The notes: generated by a model from the letters alone, not told the origin. 64,000 nucleotides of DNA from Leptospira wolffii serovar Khorat str. Khorat-H2 (GCF_000306115.2 NZ_AKWX02000020.1:186001-250000); one strand, 5' to 3'; positions 18,712 through 29,738 are shown, numbered from the stretch's first letter. Numbers and translations: made by a program.

Positions 18712-19337
18712 TTTAATAAAGTCCTAATGATATTATAGATAAAAGTAAAAACCAAAGCTATACTCAGAAGATAAGAGATTCCCACCAAAAAGAAAATCAA
18801 AATCTCCCGAGGATCGGATCCGCTAGCTCTTCTCATCCCCAAGGCGCATAAGTAGGAAGAATATAGAAATGCGATTCCTATCAGCCCTAGATGCCAAGGA
18901 CCCGGTAAAATCCAAAAGACTGCGGATGCCGAAAAAGGAAGAAAGGCCAAAGTCAATACGTCTGCGGGAGGAAAACTCTCCCCTTTAGTACGGTCTATCT
19001 TCTTATAGAATACCCGAACCACATCCAATTGGGATACGATCAAAAGCAGAACCGGATATAAAACGAAAGAAGTCAGGGCTCCCGAGAAGATATTCCATTC
19101 TATAGAATCGGCAAAAACGAAGTCCCATGCAATTTTTATGATATTGCCCGCGACCTTGGAAACGGGAGCCAACACCCAGAGTGCGAAATGCAGACGCAGT
19201 AATTCCTTTCTTCCCAAGGAGGAATCCCTTAAATACTGATCGAATGCGTCCTGAGGGGACTTGAATATCTTCTCCAATAAGGAAAGCTTCGATTTTTCCG
19301 TTTCGGTTAAATCGGTTTGTCCGGCGATCAGGCTCAT
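18708..19337 (-). CDS. Yip1-family multi-pass membrane protein
   Basis: 209 residues. A charged N-terminus ([18 protein letters not shown], the Pro-x-x-Ala-F start typical of YIP1 domains) is followed by about five hydrophobic segments, for example [19 protein letters not shown] and [19 protein letters not shown]. Function of bacterial Yip1-like proteins is not known. Sits between DUF4340 and mpl with overlapping ends on both sides. Confidence 0.75.
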   Translation of the reverse strand: MSLIAGQTDLTETEKSKLSLLEKIFKSPQDAFDQYLRDSSLGRKELLRLHFALWVLAPVSKVAGNIIKIAWDFVFADSIEWNIFSGALTSFVLYPVLLLIVSQLDVVRVFYKKIDRTKGESFPPADVLTLAFLPFSASAVFWILPGPWHLGLIGIAFLYSSYLCALGMRRASGSDPREILIFFLVGISYLLSIALVFTFIYNIIRTLLN

Positions 19338-20446
19338 GGATTTTTCCGTTGCGGTTTCGCGGAAGTCTTTTTGGAAGGTTTTGCCACCATGGTAGAAGCT
19401 TGGATTCGAGATGCAGTATCCTGAATCCTATGAAAAATATCCTCGTTCACATAGACGGGAGGTTCCTGGAATTTTCTGTTTAGAATGCGAACCACAGGGT
19501 TCAGTTTTCTTTCCCCGATATCCGTGGAGCGATGGAAACGGATCAATATTTCGTTTCCGTCCGACAGGATTACTTTAAGACTCGCAAGAGAATATTCCGT
19601 ATTAGCTGCATCCGGCGCAAGTAGGTTGCTTACCGCGAAACCGGCTCCGTTCGGTTCGTCCGGAAAAAGTTCCGTCTTTAATCCAGTCACGGAACGATAA
19701 AGATCCTCGGCTAATTTTTGGTCCAGAATCATGATCGTTCCCGAAAGTCTGCGCCAAAAATTCTTCTTAGCCTTATTGTCCTCGTACGGAGTGTTATCCA
19801 TGCGGATCGATTTTCCGGTCTCATCCAGATAGGAAATCTCTTTTACGGTTTCTCCGTTCAGATTGATAAGTTGTCTTTGACGGAAATCTTCGGGTCCCTT
19901 CTGGAACCGATCGAACAAATAAGAAGAAGAGGATAGAATTACGGAAGGATGTCCTTCATCCAAAATGACTCGGGTGGATCCGTTCTTATGTTTCTTACCG
20001 ATCCTAAGTACCTTTTTTTGATTACCGGAATAGAGGACCAGTTTAGGAGAATCTTCTCCTATCAGTAAGGATTCCTGAACGGGAATGCCTTCGATTACCG
20101 ACTCCGTACTTTTGACTTTCAGACGATTCAGATCGCGAAAGCTATTCTCCGCGTTATATCCGGCTTCGTATTCAATCTTCTTTCCCGTTTCCGAATCCGT
20201 ATCGGAAACGACATAGAAATTTCCTTTTCGGATCTCGTCCCGTTTGGAGATTTCGAAAGGTTTCTTAGCGAAATTTTCTCCGGATTCCTCGGACCATTTT
20301 TCTCCACCGGGGAAATATTCTATTTTATCAATATTCAATTTCCAATATTCGAATTCGGTCAGATCCTCCTTATTCTCCTCCAACAAAAAGATGGAAGCGA
20401 ATAAGAGAACTACCACGAGAGCAAGAAGGAGTAATTTATTTCTCAT
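19334..20446 (-). CDS. DUF4340 domain protein
   Basis: 370 residues. One N-terminal transmembrane helix (LLLLALVVVLLFASIFLLEE) is followed by an extracytoplasmic beta-rich domain. The DUF4340 pattern is recognisable in VLYSGNQKKVLRIGKKHKNGSTRVIL and in YLFDRF then FRQRQLINLN. The family is nearly always encoded after a GldG-like ABC-type subunit, as here, suggesting a periplasmic accessory of that transporter. It overlaps its neighbours on both sides by ATGA. Confidence 0.82.
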   Translation of the reverse strand: MRNKLLLLALVVVLLFASIFLLEENKEDLTEFEYWKLNIDKIEYFPGGEKWSEESGENFAKKPFEISKRDEIRKGNFYVVSDTDSETGKKIEYEAGYNAENSFRDLNRLKVKSTESVIEGIPVQESLLIGEDSPKLVLYSGNQKKVLRIGKKHKNGSTRVILDEGHPSVILSSSSYLFDRFQKGPEDFRQRQLINLNGETVKEISYLDETGKSIRMDNTPYEDNKAKKNFWRRLSGTIMILDQKLAEDLYRSVTGLKTELFPDEPNGAGFAVSNLLAPDAANTEYSLASLKVILSDGNEILIRFHRSTDIGERKLNPVVRILNRKFQEPPVYVNEDIFHRIQDTASRIQASTMVAKPSKKTSAKPQRKNP

Positions 20447-22371
20447 TCGGAATCACGGCCCCTTCTTCTACGAACGACATAGATGGAACCCAATCCGGCG
20501 ATCAGACCGGGGAACACGAACATACCCAAAATCCAAACCGCTCTCTTTTGACCGTCCGTCAGAGAAACGCTTTCTATCTCCTCTTTTTTAGGAGGAATCG
20601 CAGGTAGGCTCACATCCTGGTGCAGCCAAGTCGCGGAGGAACTTGCTAATTCGTAATTTGCGGCGTAAGGTATATATTGATCCGTCAACCAAGAAGTTCC
20701 GGAGAATATAACCGCCCGACCTTCGTTTCCGGATTTATTTTCCGCAGGAGCAGGAGGTTGGTTCGGGTCCTGATTCACAGCTGAAGCCTTGGTTTCTTCT
20801 ACCGTTCTGAGTAAAAGGGCCAAAGGCACATTCTTATTATCGTCGCCCGCATCCTGCTTACCGTTTCCGTTTTTATCCGAGTAGGACTCCCCGCCGCTCT
20901 CGAGTAGAACGTAAGAGTCGTTAGATTTGCTCTTCGGTTCCGCAGAAGCCTTGGACTGAAAATAACCGGAGTACGGGTAAACGACACCTAAATCCTTTTT
21001 GCTCAGGGATTCTTCTATGGCATGTTTACGGAAGGCTTTCGTGATCACGATTCCAGGTTGGGAAGGAATCTGAGACAAAGTTTCCTTTACGAAAGTCTGT
21101 CCGGAATTCTCGAGAAGCCAATCGAAGGTCTCTCCGCCCTTAGGCTCGATCGTAATAAAGAGTTTGCCCTTTTTTTGATTAAAATATTCTAATATAGCCT
21201 GTCTTGCTTCCGGGCCGAAAGGAACGGTAGGTCCGATGATCACCAGAATATCCGTATCTTCCGGAATTTTAGGAGGCCAATTCTCCTTAAAACCGATACC
21301 CGAAAGGCGATAGTTCAGAAAGGAAAGTCCCGCCGAAAGCCGAGTCAGCTTTTCATTCGGAAGATTTTGGAAAACTGCCGAATACCTTTCTCCGTTGGAT
21401 TGGGTGAAGTATACCTTTCTTTCTTTGGTAGTGACGTTCATGAAGGCCTGGACCAGCTTTCTTTCGAATTCTTCCAACTCCGTCTTGTCCTTTACGCTCA
21501 CCTTTTGCTCGGGGTAAGGCCCCGCTTTCGCATCCTTTTTACGAAAACGCACCAACACGTTTCCGTTGGAAACTTGTCCGAATTCCGCGAGTTCGTCCAG
21601 CTCCACGTCCGCATTCACGAATTTTACCTTAAACCCCGGATGAATCGATCCCAATTGACCGAGTAAAATTTCCAAATCCGGTCTTACCCTACGCAATGCG
21701 AGAGAGTTGGATTTGTCGGAACTAGGCGCATTCTCCAGAGGACGAGGGTAGAATGCGATCACATCCACTTCGGCCCCTTCCGGAATCTCCTTTAAGATCT
21801 TCTTCGCTTCCGGAGAGAAGGAGAATTGCCCCTTGGAACTCAGATCGAAGTTGTGATTCTTAATTACGGAAATATAATTTGCTAAAATAACCGCCAGAAG
21901 CAGAATCCCTGCTCCCAGAAAGAAATCGCGAATCAGACTCTGTTTTTTTCCTTTCAGACTGGATTGGTTCTCCGCGGAGGCTCTTTCCCATTCTCTCAAA
22001 AGACCTAAGGCGGCGCTTCCCAACACGGAAAGCACCAGGAACACGAGTAGGAACTCTCGCAAGCTTCCGATCCATTCCGCCGAAGAACCTTTTTGTATGG
22101 ATAAATCCTCCAAGTAGATTCGCAGGAAATACAAGCCTAAAGAGAGTAGCCCTAGCCCGGATGCTAGGGAAAGATTCGTTTCTCTTTCTTCCTTCTTGGA
22201 ACCCAGAAAAGAAAGAACCCCAGAAGCGGCCAAGGTCGCCGCAACCACGATGGATAATAGCCAACGGCTTCCGGCGCTCGCAAAGGTGTCGTAAACCGGA
22301 AAAAATAGCAAAAGAAAAAGGATCGAGGCCCAGGACAATATTCTGTTTAAATAATTCTTCATCCTCTCCAC
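20443..22371 (-). CDS. GldG-like ABC transporter auxiliary subunit
   Basis: 642 residues. Several N-terminal helices lead into a membrane-anchored extracytoplasmic domain with GldG features: the [27 protein letters not shown] stretch, [26 protein letters not shown] ABC_transp_aux motif, ending with a C-terminal transmembrane helix ([21 protein letters not shown]) and basic tail. In Bacteroidetes GldG partners GldA/GldF in gliding or export; in other bacteria the substrate is unknown. A hydrophilic low-complexity insertion (about 480-560) lies before the final helix. It overlaps the permease gene by 13 bases. Confidence 0.82.
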   Translation of the reverse strand: MERMKNYLNRILSWASILFLLLFFPVYDTFASAGSRWLLSIVVAATLAASGVLSFLGSKKEERETNLSLASGLGLLSLGLYFLRIYLEDLSIQKGSSAEWIGSLREFLLVFLVLSVLGSAALGLLREWERASAENQSSLKGKKQSLIRDFFLGAGILLLAVILANYISVIKNHNFDLSSKGQFSFSPEAKKILKEIPEGAEVDVIAFYPRPLENAPSSDKSNSLALRRVRPDLEILLGQLGSIHPGFKVKFVNADVELDELAEFGQVSNGNVLVRFRKKDAKAGPYPEQKVSVKDKTELEEFERKLVQAFMNVTTKERKVYFTQSNGERYSAVFQNLPNEKLTRLSAGLSFLNYRLSGIGFKENWPPKIPEDTDILVIIGPTVPFGPEARQAILEYFNQKKGKLFITIEPKGGETFDWLLENSGQTFVKETLSQIPSQPGIVITKAFRKHAIEESLSKKDLGVVYPYSGYFQSKASAEPKSKSNDSYVLLESGGESYSDKNGNGKQDAGDDNKNVPLALLLRTVEETKASAVNQDPNQPPAPAENKSGNEGRAVIFSGTSWLTDQYIPYAANYELASSSATWLHQDVSLPAIPPKKEEIESVSLTDGQKRAVWILGMFVFPGLIAGLGSIYVVRRRRGRDSE

Positions 22372-23087
22372 CTCCTAGATTCCAGAACCTTTACCGTAAG
22401 ATACAAAAAGAATACGGTTCCGCTGATAAAGAAAACGATACTACTCAAAGGAAGCACTCCCTTCGAAAAGCCGATAAAATGCGAAAATATATGCAAGTGG
22501 AACAAGACCTTTCTTGTTGCCGCATCGAAGAGATACGAGAAGAATCCGATCACCCAAAGAGTTAATAGAATCATGATGGAGATCAGCATGGAAACCATTT
22601 GATTCTTGCCCAGACTCGAACCGAAAAGCCCCACAGCAAAGGTGAATATCCCCAATAGAAACACTCCTATCGTTCCGGAGGCCACGATATAAAGAGGGGC
22701 TTTCCAAAAGAAGAATAGGAACAAAGGAAAGAGTCCGTCGACCAACAGCGAGACTATCAGACAAACTAAGGCGCCAAAGAGAAATTTACCCACCACGATT
22801 TCCATTTCCGAAATAGGAGCGGTAAAGAGAAACTCCAAGGTCCCACGATTCCTTTCCTCGGTGATCGTTCCCATAGCTACGATCAACATCGCGATCAGGA
22901 TCGTACTCATAAATGAAATGAACGTCACCACCGTGGTTTCCGTATAATTCGTACCCGAGTTAAAATTCAGGATGAGAACGAATAAGGAATTCAAAAAGGC
23001 GGTCCCACCCAACACCAGAGGAGCGAGATAAGTTCCGAAGAATACCCTTACCTCTTTTAAAAAAATCCATTTTATATTACGAAACAT
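22359..23087 (-). CDS. GldF-like ABC-2 permease
   Basis: 242 residues with about six transmembrane helices. It has the ABC-2 signature [32 protein letters not shown] (ER..GT.E.L...P), identifying an exporter-type permease. The C-terminal helix [23 protein letters not shown] matches the ABC-2/GldF ending. It starts 5 bases after the ATPase stop and overlaps the GldG-like gene. Confidence 0.88.
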   Translation of the reverse strand: MFRNIKWIFLKEVRVFFGTYLAPLVLGGTAFLNSLFVLILNFNSGTNYTETTVVTFISFMSTILIAMLIVAMGTITEERNRGTLEFLFTAPISEMEIVVGKFLFGALVCLIVSLLVDGLFPLFLFFFWKAPLYIVASGTIGVFLLGIFTFAVGLFGSSLGKNQMVSMLISIMILLTLWVIGFFSYLFDAATRKVLFHLHIFSHFIGFSKGVLPLSSIVFFISGTVFFLYLTVKVLESRRWRG

Positions 23088-23092
23088 AACCG

Positions 23093-24025
23093 TTAAACCT
23101 TGTTCATGAAGATCTGTTCTAAGGTCACATCCTGCTTCCGGATGAATTCGGGAAGGATACCGGAAGAGGAAATGCCGGCATATAAATCCTCTTTGAATTT
23201 CCTTTCGGAAGAAGTATTGATAAGAAAAGTGAACCCGACCGGATCCTCTCCGACAAACCTCACGTTAGCGCCGGATTGATTCGCGATTCCGCTCAGATAG
23301 GATTCGGTCTCCGATTTGCTTTTGCCCGAAAGAGTCACTTCCAAACCGGAAAGATTTTCCATTTCCTTTTCGAGTTCCTGGCGATTGCATTGGTATACGA
23401 TGCGACCGTTATGTAGGAACAAGAATCGGTTACAGGTCTTGTAGACTTCAGGAAGGATATGACTCGAAAGAAGAATCGTATGATTTTCCTTTAGATTGTG
23501 GATGAGATTCCTTATTTCCACGATCTGCTTCGGATCCAAACCGGAAATCGGTTCATCCATAATGATGACCTCGGGATTTCCTAACAGCGCCTGAGCGATT
23601 CCTACTCTTTTACGAAATCCTAATGATAGGGTTTCTATCACCTTATTTTCCGCAGAAGTCAAATCGGTCAGATTAACTACCCTAGATATCTCCGACTCCA
23701 ACTCCTCTTCCGAAACCTGTTTGATGCGAGCCGCAAAAGCCAGGTATTCCCTTACGGTAAGTTCGGGATAAAGAGGAGGCGTTTCCGGAAGATAGCCGAT
23801 CTTCTTTTTGACCTCCATGGGATGTTCGAAGGTATTCAGACCGTTCAACTCGCAGAGTCCGTCGGTCGCCATTAAATATCCGGTTAAGATCCGGATCGTA
23901 GTCGTTTTGCCTGCACCGTTCAGGCCCAATAAGCCGACGATTTCTCCCTCTTTGAGTTCGAAATTGAGTCGATCAATTGCCAATTTCTTTCCGTAGAATT
24001 TGGAAAGGTTCCTTACTTTTATCAT
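23093..24025 (-). CDS. ABC transporter ATP-binding protein (GldA-like)
   Basis: 310 residues from ATG 24025, chosen over ATG 24124 because [12 protein letters not shown] is the canonical beginning of this fold. Walker A is [18 protein letters not shown], the signature motif is [16 protein letters not shown], Walker B is [12 protein letters not shown], and the switch His is in [13 protein letters not shown]-terminal extension ([17 protein letters not shown] and the [10 protein letters not shown] stretch) is typical of exporters of the DrrA/GldA type. It opens the long minus-strand operon and powers the GldF/GldG-like subunits that follow. Confidence 0.92.
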   Translation of the reverse strand: MIKVRNLSKFYGKKLAIDRLNFELKEGEIVGLLGLNGAGKTTTIRILTGYLMATDGLCELNGLNTFEHPMEVKKKIGYLPETPPLYPELTVREYLAFAARIKQVSEEELESEISRVVNLTDLTSAENKVIETLSLGFRKRVGIAQALLGNPEVIIMDEPISGLDPKQIVEIRNLIHNLKENHTILLSSHILPEVYKTCNRFLFLHNGRIVYQCNRQELEKEMENLSGLEVTLSGKSKSETESYLSGIANQSGANVRFVGEDPVGFTFLINTSSERKFKEDLYAGISSSGILPEFIRKQDVTLEQIFMNKV

Positions 24026-24302
24026 ATTGTTTTCGTGTTCCGGACATTCCGGAGATTGGAGAAAATTCCAATTAGAAGGGTTTCGGAAAGAATAACCCCA
24101 TGTGTAGGCGACTCGGTCAATCATTTTCCCGGGAAAGCGACGATCACTATAATACTCTTCCGTTCAATTTCTTTTAATCCGCTCCAATGAGACGGTCGTT
24201 CTTTGTGAACGGCATTTGGCGCCTGAAAGAAGGGGAAAAAAGAATTGCGAGCCCAAGCCATCGGAGAAAAGCATCTTCTAACGACTCAAAACAAGGCATT
24301 GT

Positions 24303-25460
24303 ATGGCAGTAGCAAACTTTTTGAACGAAGCAAAGTCGCAGGGGAACAAACTCTTCCTGCAATTCGGAGGGCAAGGATCCCCTTGGCTGAAAGAACTCTC
24401 TAAACTCTATGAATCGGAACCTTCGCTGAAAGAATTCTTCGAAACTGCATTTAAGACCTTAGCGGAAGAAATTCCCTCTTTGGATAAGAAAATCGTTTCC
24501 CAAGGATACGATTTCGAATCCTGGCTCAAGAATCCGGACTCCGCTCCGGACGAAAGCTATCTTAGCAGCGCCAGCGTCTCCATCGTGGGAATCTTTCTCA
24601 CACAGACGGCAAATTACGTCTCCTTAACCAATAAAGGCTTTGCGACATCCGAACTATTGGCAAATGCCCTCGGAGCGACTGGACATAGCCAAGGAATCGT
24701 TCCCGCAGTCCTAGTGTCTCTCGGCAAAGAAGGCGCGGAGTTCTATAAAGAATTTTCTAAATTTCTAAAATTCATCCTCTACTTAGGCTACAGGGCCCAG
24801 GAGCTTTACGGAGTCTTCAATCCTTCCGAAGAAGTTCTGAAGGGCAACGAGGAAATCGGAGACAAGCAACCTGCTCCTATGGTAGCCGTTATCGGATATA
24901 GCGCAGCGGAACTTTCCGAAAGAGTGCAAAAGACCAACGCGGATCTAGGACTTAGCGGAACTAAAGCGATTTATGTTTCTCTTTTCAATACCCCGGATTC
25001 CAATATCGTTTCCGGAGATCCGGAAGCGCTTCTAGCGTTCCGCAAAAAATTCAAGGCCGAAATGGATGAGAAAAAGGTAAAATTCGTTTATCTCAGAACC
25101 ACCGCTCCTTTCCATTGCCCGATCATGGACGGAACAGAGAATACGGTACCTAAAGACATGGAAAGAATCGGATTCCAATACAAAGGTTCCGATCTGAAAA
25201 TTCCGGTTTATTCCATTTTCGACGGACGCAATTTCCAAAACGAACCGGACGTATCTCTTCCTCTTTTCAGAGAGGTTTTGATCAAGGCTCTTCATTGGGA
25301 CAAAGCGACTGCGAATTTCGTCAACACTGCTAAAGTAGTAGGAATCGATTTCGGACCGAGCGTAGTTTCCCAAAAATTGACGCAGGCGAATCTAGGTTCT
25401 TCCGAAAATAAAATCTACAGCGCTTCCAGCCCGAAAGACATCAAGGTTCTTTTGGCGTAA
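24303..25460 (+). CDS. ACP S-malonyltransferase-like (FAS-I-type) acyltransferase
   Basis: 385 residues. The acyltransferase nucleophile elbow is [16 protein letters not shown] (Ser in GHSQG), and the catalytic His lies in [27 protein letters not shown] at the start and [15 protein letters not shown] are malonyl/palmitoyl transferase features. The GHSQG wording and FHCPIMD resemble fungal-type FAS beta-chain transferase domains more than compact bacterial FabD, and the protein is longer than FabD. It would load malonyl or acyl groups onto ACP. The ATG is preceded by AAGG. Stand-alone gene followed by a GNRA-capped hairpin. Confidence 0.8.
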   Translation: MAVANFLNEAKSQGNKLFLQFGGQGSPWLKELSKLYESEPSLKEFFETAFKTLAEEIPSLDKKIVSQGYDFESWLKNPDSAPDESYLSSASVSIVGIFLTQTANYVSLTNKGFATSELLANALGATGHSQGIVPAVLVSLGKEGAEFYKEFSKFLKFILYLGYRAQELYGVFNPSEEVLKGNEEIGDKQPAPMVAVIGYSAAELSERVQKTNADLGLSGTKAIYVSLFNTPDSNIVSGDPEALLAFRKKFKAEMDEKKVKFVYLRTTAPFHCPIMDGTENTVPKDMERIGFQYKGSDLKIPVYSIFDGRNFQNEPDVSLPLFREVLIKALHWDKATANFVNTAKVVGIDFGPSVVSQKLTQANLGSSENKIYSASSPKDIKVLLA

Positions 25461-25470
25461 GCATTTTCCT

Positions 25471-25492
25471 AGTCGCGGGGAAACCCGCGACT
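25471..25492 (+). repeat. 9-bp hairpin with GAAA tetraloop, no T-run
   Basis: AGTCGCGGG, GAAA, CCCGCGACT. A perfect GC-rich stem capped by a GNRA tetraloop lies 10 bases after the acyltransferase stop. It is not followed by a U-tract, so it resembles an mRNA 3'-end stabiliser or Rho-dependent end more than an intrinsic terminator. Confidence 0.8.
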
Positions 25493-25513
25493 GGATGCCC
25501 ACTCGACGCCTCA

Positions 25514-27103
25514 ATGATTTCCCTTCCTCAAATTCTCCGAGCCGTTGTTCGACGGACTTCATTTTTACTTCCCGAATTCCTACGTAGAAAACTGCTCTTC
25601 GACATTCTCGCTCCTTATAGGGAAAGAGGAATTCCTTTATTGGGAAAATCCGCATACCAAACGGGAGAATTCTGCGAATTACAACTTTGGAAATCCTTAA
25701 TGGATCCCGCCTCTTCCGAAAGAGAGGAACCGAACCAATACATTTCTCCCAAACAGAAGTCCCTATTGAGAGAGATCGCGAGTCGATTCTTTCCGGATTC
25801 CGTTCATGCGAGATACGATAACAAAACCACAAGGTCCCTGTTGGATTCCAATCGACCCGCCAGAGGGACCTGCATCCAAACCGATTACTTTGATTGCAGG
25901 GCGGACTTTATTTTTCCGAGAGAAGAAGGTTGGGAAGTCGCGATCGTAAAGGCCTCGGCTTCTCCTAAAAAAAATCACATCCAGGAACTGTCCTTTATCC
26001 GAATGGTTTTGGAGGAGGCCGGTTATAAAGTCGGAAAGACTCTGCTCTTTACGGTAAACTCCAAATATTTTTATAATGAAGGGGAGATAGACGCCAATCA
26101 AATTCTCCACCGCAAGGATTGCAGCGAGGAAACTATAGCCTCTCTGCCCTACGTAAAGGAAAGAGCTTATCAACTCCTAGAAGTATTAGAAAACGATAAA
26201 CTTCCTTCTATTCGATTCTCCAAGCATTGTCCGCACCCCAGGAATTGCTCTTATAAAGAGAGTTGTTACGAGGGAGATTCTCCGGGGGATCTGTTCACAC
26301 TAAGGGAAGGTAAGGATATCACCCAAGTTCTATGGGAAAAAGGCATACGTAATCTTTCGGAAGTGATTCCTAACGAAGACTTTACACATAGGCAAAGAAT
26401 CCAAGTCGAAGCCGTAAAATCGGGAAAAGAATATCTGAATAGGGAAGCTCTGGTAGGATTTCTGGATCGATTAAAATTCCCTCTTTATTATCTGGATTTC
26501 GAAACGATCAACCCTCCCGTTCCGATATACTCCAAATCCAATCCGTTCCAACACGTACCCTTTCTTTTCTCCCTACATATCCAAAGAGAAAATCTGCAAG
26601 AAGAGCCGGAAGAATATTCCTATATCGAGGACGGTAATATCGATCCTAGATCCGGTATTCTCTCCGCACTCTCGGAAAAGATCCGCCCGGGAGGAACGGT
26701 CTTGGCCTTCAATGATACTTTCGAAAAGAGATGTCTGAAAGAAGCGACTCAGGCCTTTCCGAACTTCAAGTCATGGTTCCAATCGATAGAAGGAGATTTT
26801 GTGGATTTGGCCAAACCGTTCTGGGACTACGATTATTATCATCCGAATCAGAATGGAACGACCTCCCTAAAAACGGTGTTACCCGTTCTGACCGGAGCTC
26901 ATTACAAAGACCTGTCCATTAACGCGGGTCATTTGGCGAATTCCGAATTTCTTAGAATCAGAACCGAAAAAGTTTCCCAGGAAGAAAGATCCAAAGTGGA
27001 ATCGGAACTGAAGGCTTATTGCAGAATGGACACCTTGGCTCTGGTTCTCATTCTACGCAAATTAGCGGAGAAGCTGGAATGGGCTCCGAAGCCGAAAGGA
27101 TGA
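25514..27103 (+). CDS. DUF2779 protein with Cas4/RecB-like and RNase H-like domains
   Basis: 529 residues. The first half has a Cas4-like layout: a lone Cys near the start (C54, TGEFCELQLW), the nuclease region D131...WEVAIVK146AS, and a CxxxxxCxxxxxC cluster (C239, C245, C251) that would complete an iron-sulphur site. The acidic residue expected before the valine of the E-V-K motif is Ile144, so nuclease activity is doubtful. The second half (about 310-510) is DUF2779, an RNase H-like fold: YYLDFETINPPVP, AFNDTFEKRCL, NGTTSLKTVLPVL and YCRMDTLALVLI, supplying the acidic residues of a DEDD-type exonuclease. It stands outside any CRISPR context. Role in DNA or RNA processing is unproven. Confidence 0.8.
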   Translation: MISLPQILRAVVRRTSFLLPEFLRRKLLFDILAPYRERGIPLLGKSAYQTGEFCELQLWKSLMDPASSEREEPNQYISPKQKSLLREIASRFFPDSVHARYDNKTTRSLLDSNRPARGTCIQTDYFDCRADFIFPREEGWEVAIVKASASPKKNHIQELSFIRMVLEEAGYKVGKTLLFTVNSKYFYNEGEIDANQILHRKDCSEETIASLPYVKERAYQLLEVLENDKLPSIRFSKHCPHPRNCSYKESCYEGDSPGDLFTLREGKDITQVLWEKGIRNLSEVIPNEDFTHRQRIQVEAVKSGKEYLNREALVGFLDRLKFPLYYLDFETINPPVPIYSKSNPFQHVPFLFSLHIQRENLQEEPEEYSYIEDGNIDPRSGILSALSEKIRPGGTVLAFNDTFEKRCLKEATQAFPNFKSWFQSIEGDFVDLAKPFWDYDYYHPNQNGTTSLKTVLPVLTGAHYKDLSINAGHLANSEFLRIRTEKVSQEERSKVESELKAYCRMDTLALVLILRKLAEKLEWAPKPKG

Positions 27104-27184
27104 GAAATCCCAACCCAAACTCATTCGTTTGCGACCGAAAATCCGACTTGTCTTGAGGGGTCCGGCGATTTCCCTATCCTTAGA

Positions 27185-28396
27185 ATGGCGGCTCAAAAGA
27201 ACATAAAGAAAATCGTATTAGCTTATTCCGGAGGGCTGGATACCTCCGTGATCCTGACCTGGCTCAAAGAGACCTACGGCTGCGAAGTCGTCGCCTTTAC
27301 TGCCGATGTGGGACAAAAAGAGGAACTCACCGGCTTGGAAGAAAAGGGAATCAAGACCGGAGCTTCCAAGGTTTATATCGAAGACCTGAGACTGGAGTTC
27401 GCCAGAGACTTTATTTATCCTGCCATCCACGGAAACGCCATCTATGAGATGAGATATCTCCTCGGAACCTCGCTCGCTAGACCCTTGATCGCCAAAGCGA
27501 TGGTAGAGGTCGGTAAAAAAGAAGGTGCCGACGCATTCGCTCACGGGGCCACGGGAAAAGGAAACGACCAAGTTCGTTTCGAATTGGCGTTCAAATCCCT
27601 GGCACCTGAAAAAGAAATCATCGCCCCTTGGAGAACCTGGTCCTTCGGAGGAAGAGCGGACCTGATCGAGTATGCTAAGTCCAAAGGAATCCCGGTCCCT
27701 GTCACCGCATCCAAACCGTACTCGATGGACAGGAACCTAATGCATATCTCCTACGAAGGGGGAATCCTAGAAGACCCGTATCGGGAACCGAATGAAGATA
27801 TGTTCCTACTCACTGTCTCTCCCGAAAAAGCCCCCGATTCTCCGGAATACGTCGAACTGGATTTCGTGGAAGGGAACTGCGTGGCGGTCAACGGTAAGAA
27901 ATTGAATCCTTACGAAGTCGTGGACACGTTGAACACGATTGGAGGAAAGCACGGAATCGGAAGAGTGGACATCGTAGAAAACCGTTTGGTAGGAATCAAA
28001 TCCAGAGGGGTGTACGAGACTCCCGGCGGAACGATTCTATTCCATGCACACCGGGATTTGGAATCCATCACCATCGATAGGGACACCCAACACCATAAGG
28101 ATAAGCTATCCGCAGAATTTGCCGAGCTGATCTATAACGGACATTGGTTCTCCCCGAGAATGGCCGCGGTCAGAGCCTTCATCTCCGAGACCCAAAGATA
28201 CGTAACGGGAACCGTTAAGGTGAAATTATACAAAGGTAATTGCATCGTCGTGGGAAGAAAGTCTCAAGTCTCTCTCTACAACCCCGAAATGGCGACCTTC
28301 GAGAAGGAAGAATTGTACAACCAGAAGGATGCCGAGGGATTCATCAATCTTTACGGACTGCCTGCTAAAGAGGCGGCAAGGCTCAGGAAAAAATGA
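27185..28396 (+). CDS. argG: argininosuccinate synthase
   Basis: 403 residues, full length. The ATP pyrophosphatase loop is [12 protein letters not shown]. Other family blocks are [29 protein letters not shown] and EDPYREP, and [22 protein letters not shown]. It ligates citrulline and aspartate to argininosuccinate in arginine synthesis. A TATCCT box ends 4 bases before the ATG, with TTGAGG 16 bases upstream of that box and no Shine-Dalgarno sequence. It overlaps coaD by ATGA. Confidence 0.98.
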   Translation: MAAQKNIKKIVLAYSGGLDTSVILTWLKETYGCEVVAFTADVGQKEELTGLEEKGIKTGASKVYIEDLRLEFARDFIYPAIHGNAIYEMRYLLGTSLARPLIAKAMVEVGKKEGADAFAHGATGKGNDQVRFELAFKSLAPEKEIIAPWRTWSFGGRADLIEYAKSKGIPVPVTASKPYSMDRNLMHISYEGGILEDPYREPNEDMFLLTVSPEKAPDSPEYVELDFVEGNCVAVNGKKLNPYEVVDTLNTIGGKHGIGRVDIVENRLVGIKSRGVYETPGGTILFHAHRDLESITIDRDTQHHKDKLSAEFAELIYNGHWFSPRMAAVRAFISETQRYVTGTVKVKLYKGNCIVVGRKSQVSLYNPEMATFEKEELYNQKDAEGFINLYGLPAKEAARLRKK

Positions 28397-28875
28397 CAAG
28401 AATCGCGGTCTATCCAGGCTCCTTCGATCCGTTAACTAGAGGACATTTGGATATTCTCCAAAGATCCGTCGGACTATTCGACAAGGTAATCGTAGGAGTC
28501 GCCGTTAACTCGAATAAAAGCTTCCTATTTTCCATCCAGGAAAGGATCGATTTTATTCGGGAAGCTACGGAGGGATGGGCCAATCTGGAGATAGACACAT
28601 TCGAAGGTCTGACCGTGGATTATTGCAAGAAGAGAGGCGCTAAGAGTATTATCCGCGGATTGAGAGCGGTAACCGACTTCGATTATGAATATGCAATCTC
28701 TCTAATGAACAAAAAATTGGCTCCGGAAGTCGAGACCATCTTTCTAATGTCCTCAACGGATTATTCCTTCGTTTCTTCCACAATCGTGAAGGAAGTCGCC
28801 CGCCACGGCCGGGACGTTTCCGCCCAGGTGCCGGAACACGTGAGCAAAGCACTACTTAAAAAACTATCCAAGTAA
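28393..28875 (+). CDS. coaD: phosphopantetheine adenylyltransferase
   Basis: 160 residues, typical length. The nucleotidyltransferase motif is [16 protein letters not shown] (with HxGH-type H), and the [17 protein letters not shown] motif near the end is [15 protein letters not shown]. It makes dephospho-CoA from phosphopantetheine. ATGA overlap with argG; ndk follows 13 bases on. Confidence 0.97.
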   Translation: MTRIAVYPGSFDPLTRGHLDILQRSVGLFDKVIVGVAVNSNKSFLFSIQERIDFIREATEGWANLEIDTFEGLTVDYCKKRGAKSIIRGLRAVTDFDYEYAISLMNKKLAPEVETIFLMSSTDYSFVSSTIVKEVARHGRDVSAQVPEHVSKALLKKLSK

Positions 28876-28888
28876 GTAAGGAAAAAAA

Positions 28889-29302
28889 ATGGCTAGAACA
28901 TTTATCATGATTAAACCCGACGGAGTCAAAAACAAGCACGTCGGCGATATTCTCCAAAGAATCGAAAAAGAAGGCTTTAAGATTTTAGGACTTAAATATC
29001 TCAAACTATCCCTGGAAGACGCAAAGCAATTCTATAAAGTACACGCAGCCCGTCCTTTCTATAACGATCTTTGCGGCTATATGTCTTCCGGCCCTATCGT
29101 TGCGGCCGCTCTGGAAAGAGACAATGCGGTCCAACATTGGAGAGACGTTATCGGCGCCACCGATCCTAAGGAAGCTGCCGCAGGAACCATCCGTGCCTTA
29201 TTTGCGGAAAGCAAGGAAGCCAATGCGGTTCACGGATCCGATTCCGACGATAACGCGGCGCTGGAAATCAGCTTCTTCTTCAAAGGAAACGAGCTATTCT
29301 AA
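28889..29302 (+). CDS. ndk: nucleoside diphosphate kinase
   Basis: 137 residues, typical length. [19 protein letters not shown] at the start; the catalytic histidine is in [16 protein letters not shown]. It exchanges terminal phosphates among nucleoside triphosphates. It begins 13 bases after coaD and is followed by an intrinsic terminator, so argG-coaD-ndk is one operon. Confidence 0.98.
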   Translation: MARTFIMIKPDGVKNKHVGDILQRIEKEGFKILGLKYLKLSLEDAKQFYKVHAARPFYNDLCGYMSSGPIVAAALERDNAVQHWRDVIGATDPKEAAAGTIRALFAESKEANAVHGSDSDDNAALEISFFFKGNELF

Positions 29303-29331
29303 TCCTATTCCGAAGAATATCACTTAAATGC

Positions 29332-29359
29332 AAACCCGGAGGCTCCTCCGGGTTTTTTT
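29332..29359 (+). terminator. intrinsic terminator after ndk
   Basis: AACCCGGA, a GGCTCC loop, TCCGGGTT, then a run of T. Ends the argG-coaD-ndk operon. Confidence 0.95.
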
Positions 29360-29561
29360 ATACCTTTCGGACCCCGACACCTAACGAACGTTCTATTTTA
29401 TTAGCGATTTTGCAAGTAGTTAGGGCCCTTGCTGAGACAGCCCCTTCTTCGGAAAAAAACGACAACAAATTAGAAAAATTCCTTGTACTTTTAGGAAATA
29501 TCTTTCTCAATTTTTGTCACGTAGGCGAAATAAATCCCCCGTTTCAGCCGAAGCTAATAAT

Positions 29562-29738
29562 ATGAATGCAGCGACTAAAGAGCAGATTCTGAAGCACACT
29601 CGTATCATTGGAAAATATAGAAACCATGATCGCTTATTCGACACAACTCCGGATTGGATGGACGACGTTCTGGAAGTCATTTATTCCCAGGACGAATTTC
29701 TAGCGGATCGCCCCGATATCGATTTAGATATCGAGTGA
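29562..29738 (+). CDS. small acidic protein of unknown function
   Basis: 58 residues from ATG 29562, or 74 from TTG 29514. The sequence MNAATKEQILKHTRIIGKYR then HDRLFDTTPDWMDDVLEVIY and an acidic end (DIDLDIE) is not low-complexity, and its codon use looks like its neighbours. It lies after the ndk terminator with its own upstream AT-rich stretch. A UUCG-like hairpin (29787-29805) follows the stop. No family recognised; probable but not certain gene. Confidence 0.55.
   Translation: MNAATKEQILKHTRIIGKYRNHDRLFDTTPDWMDDVLEVIYSQDEFLADRPDIDLDIE

Noticed and set aside
25514..27103. Possible CRISPR-associated Cas4
   Set aside because: No repeats or cas genes anywhere in the window; DUF2779 architecture explains it.
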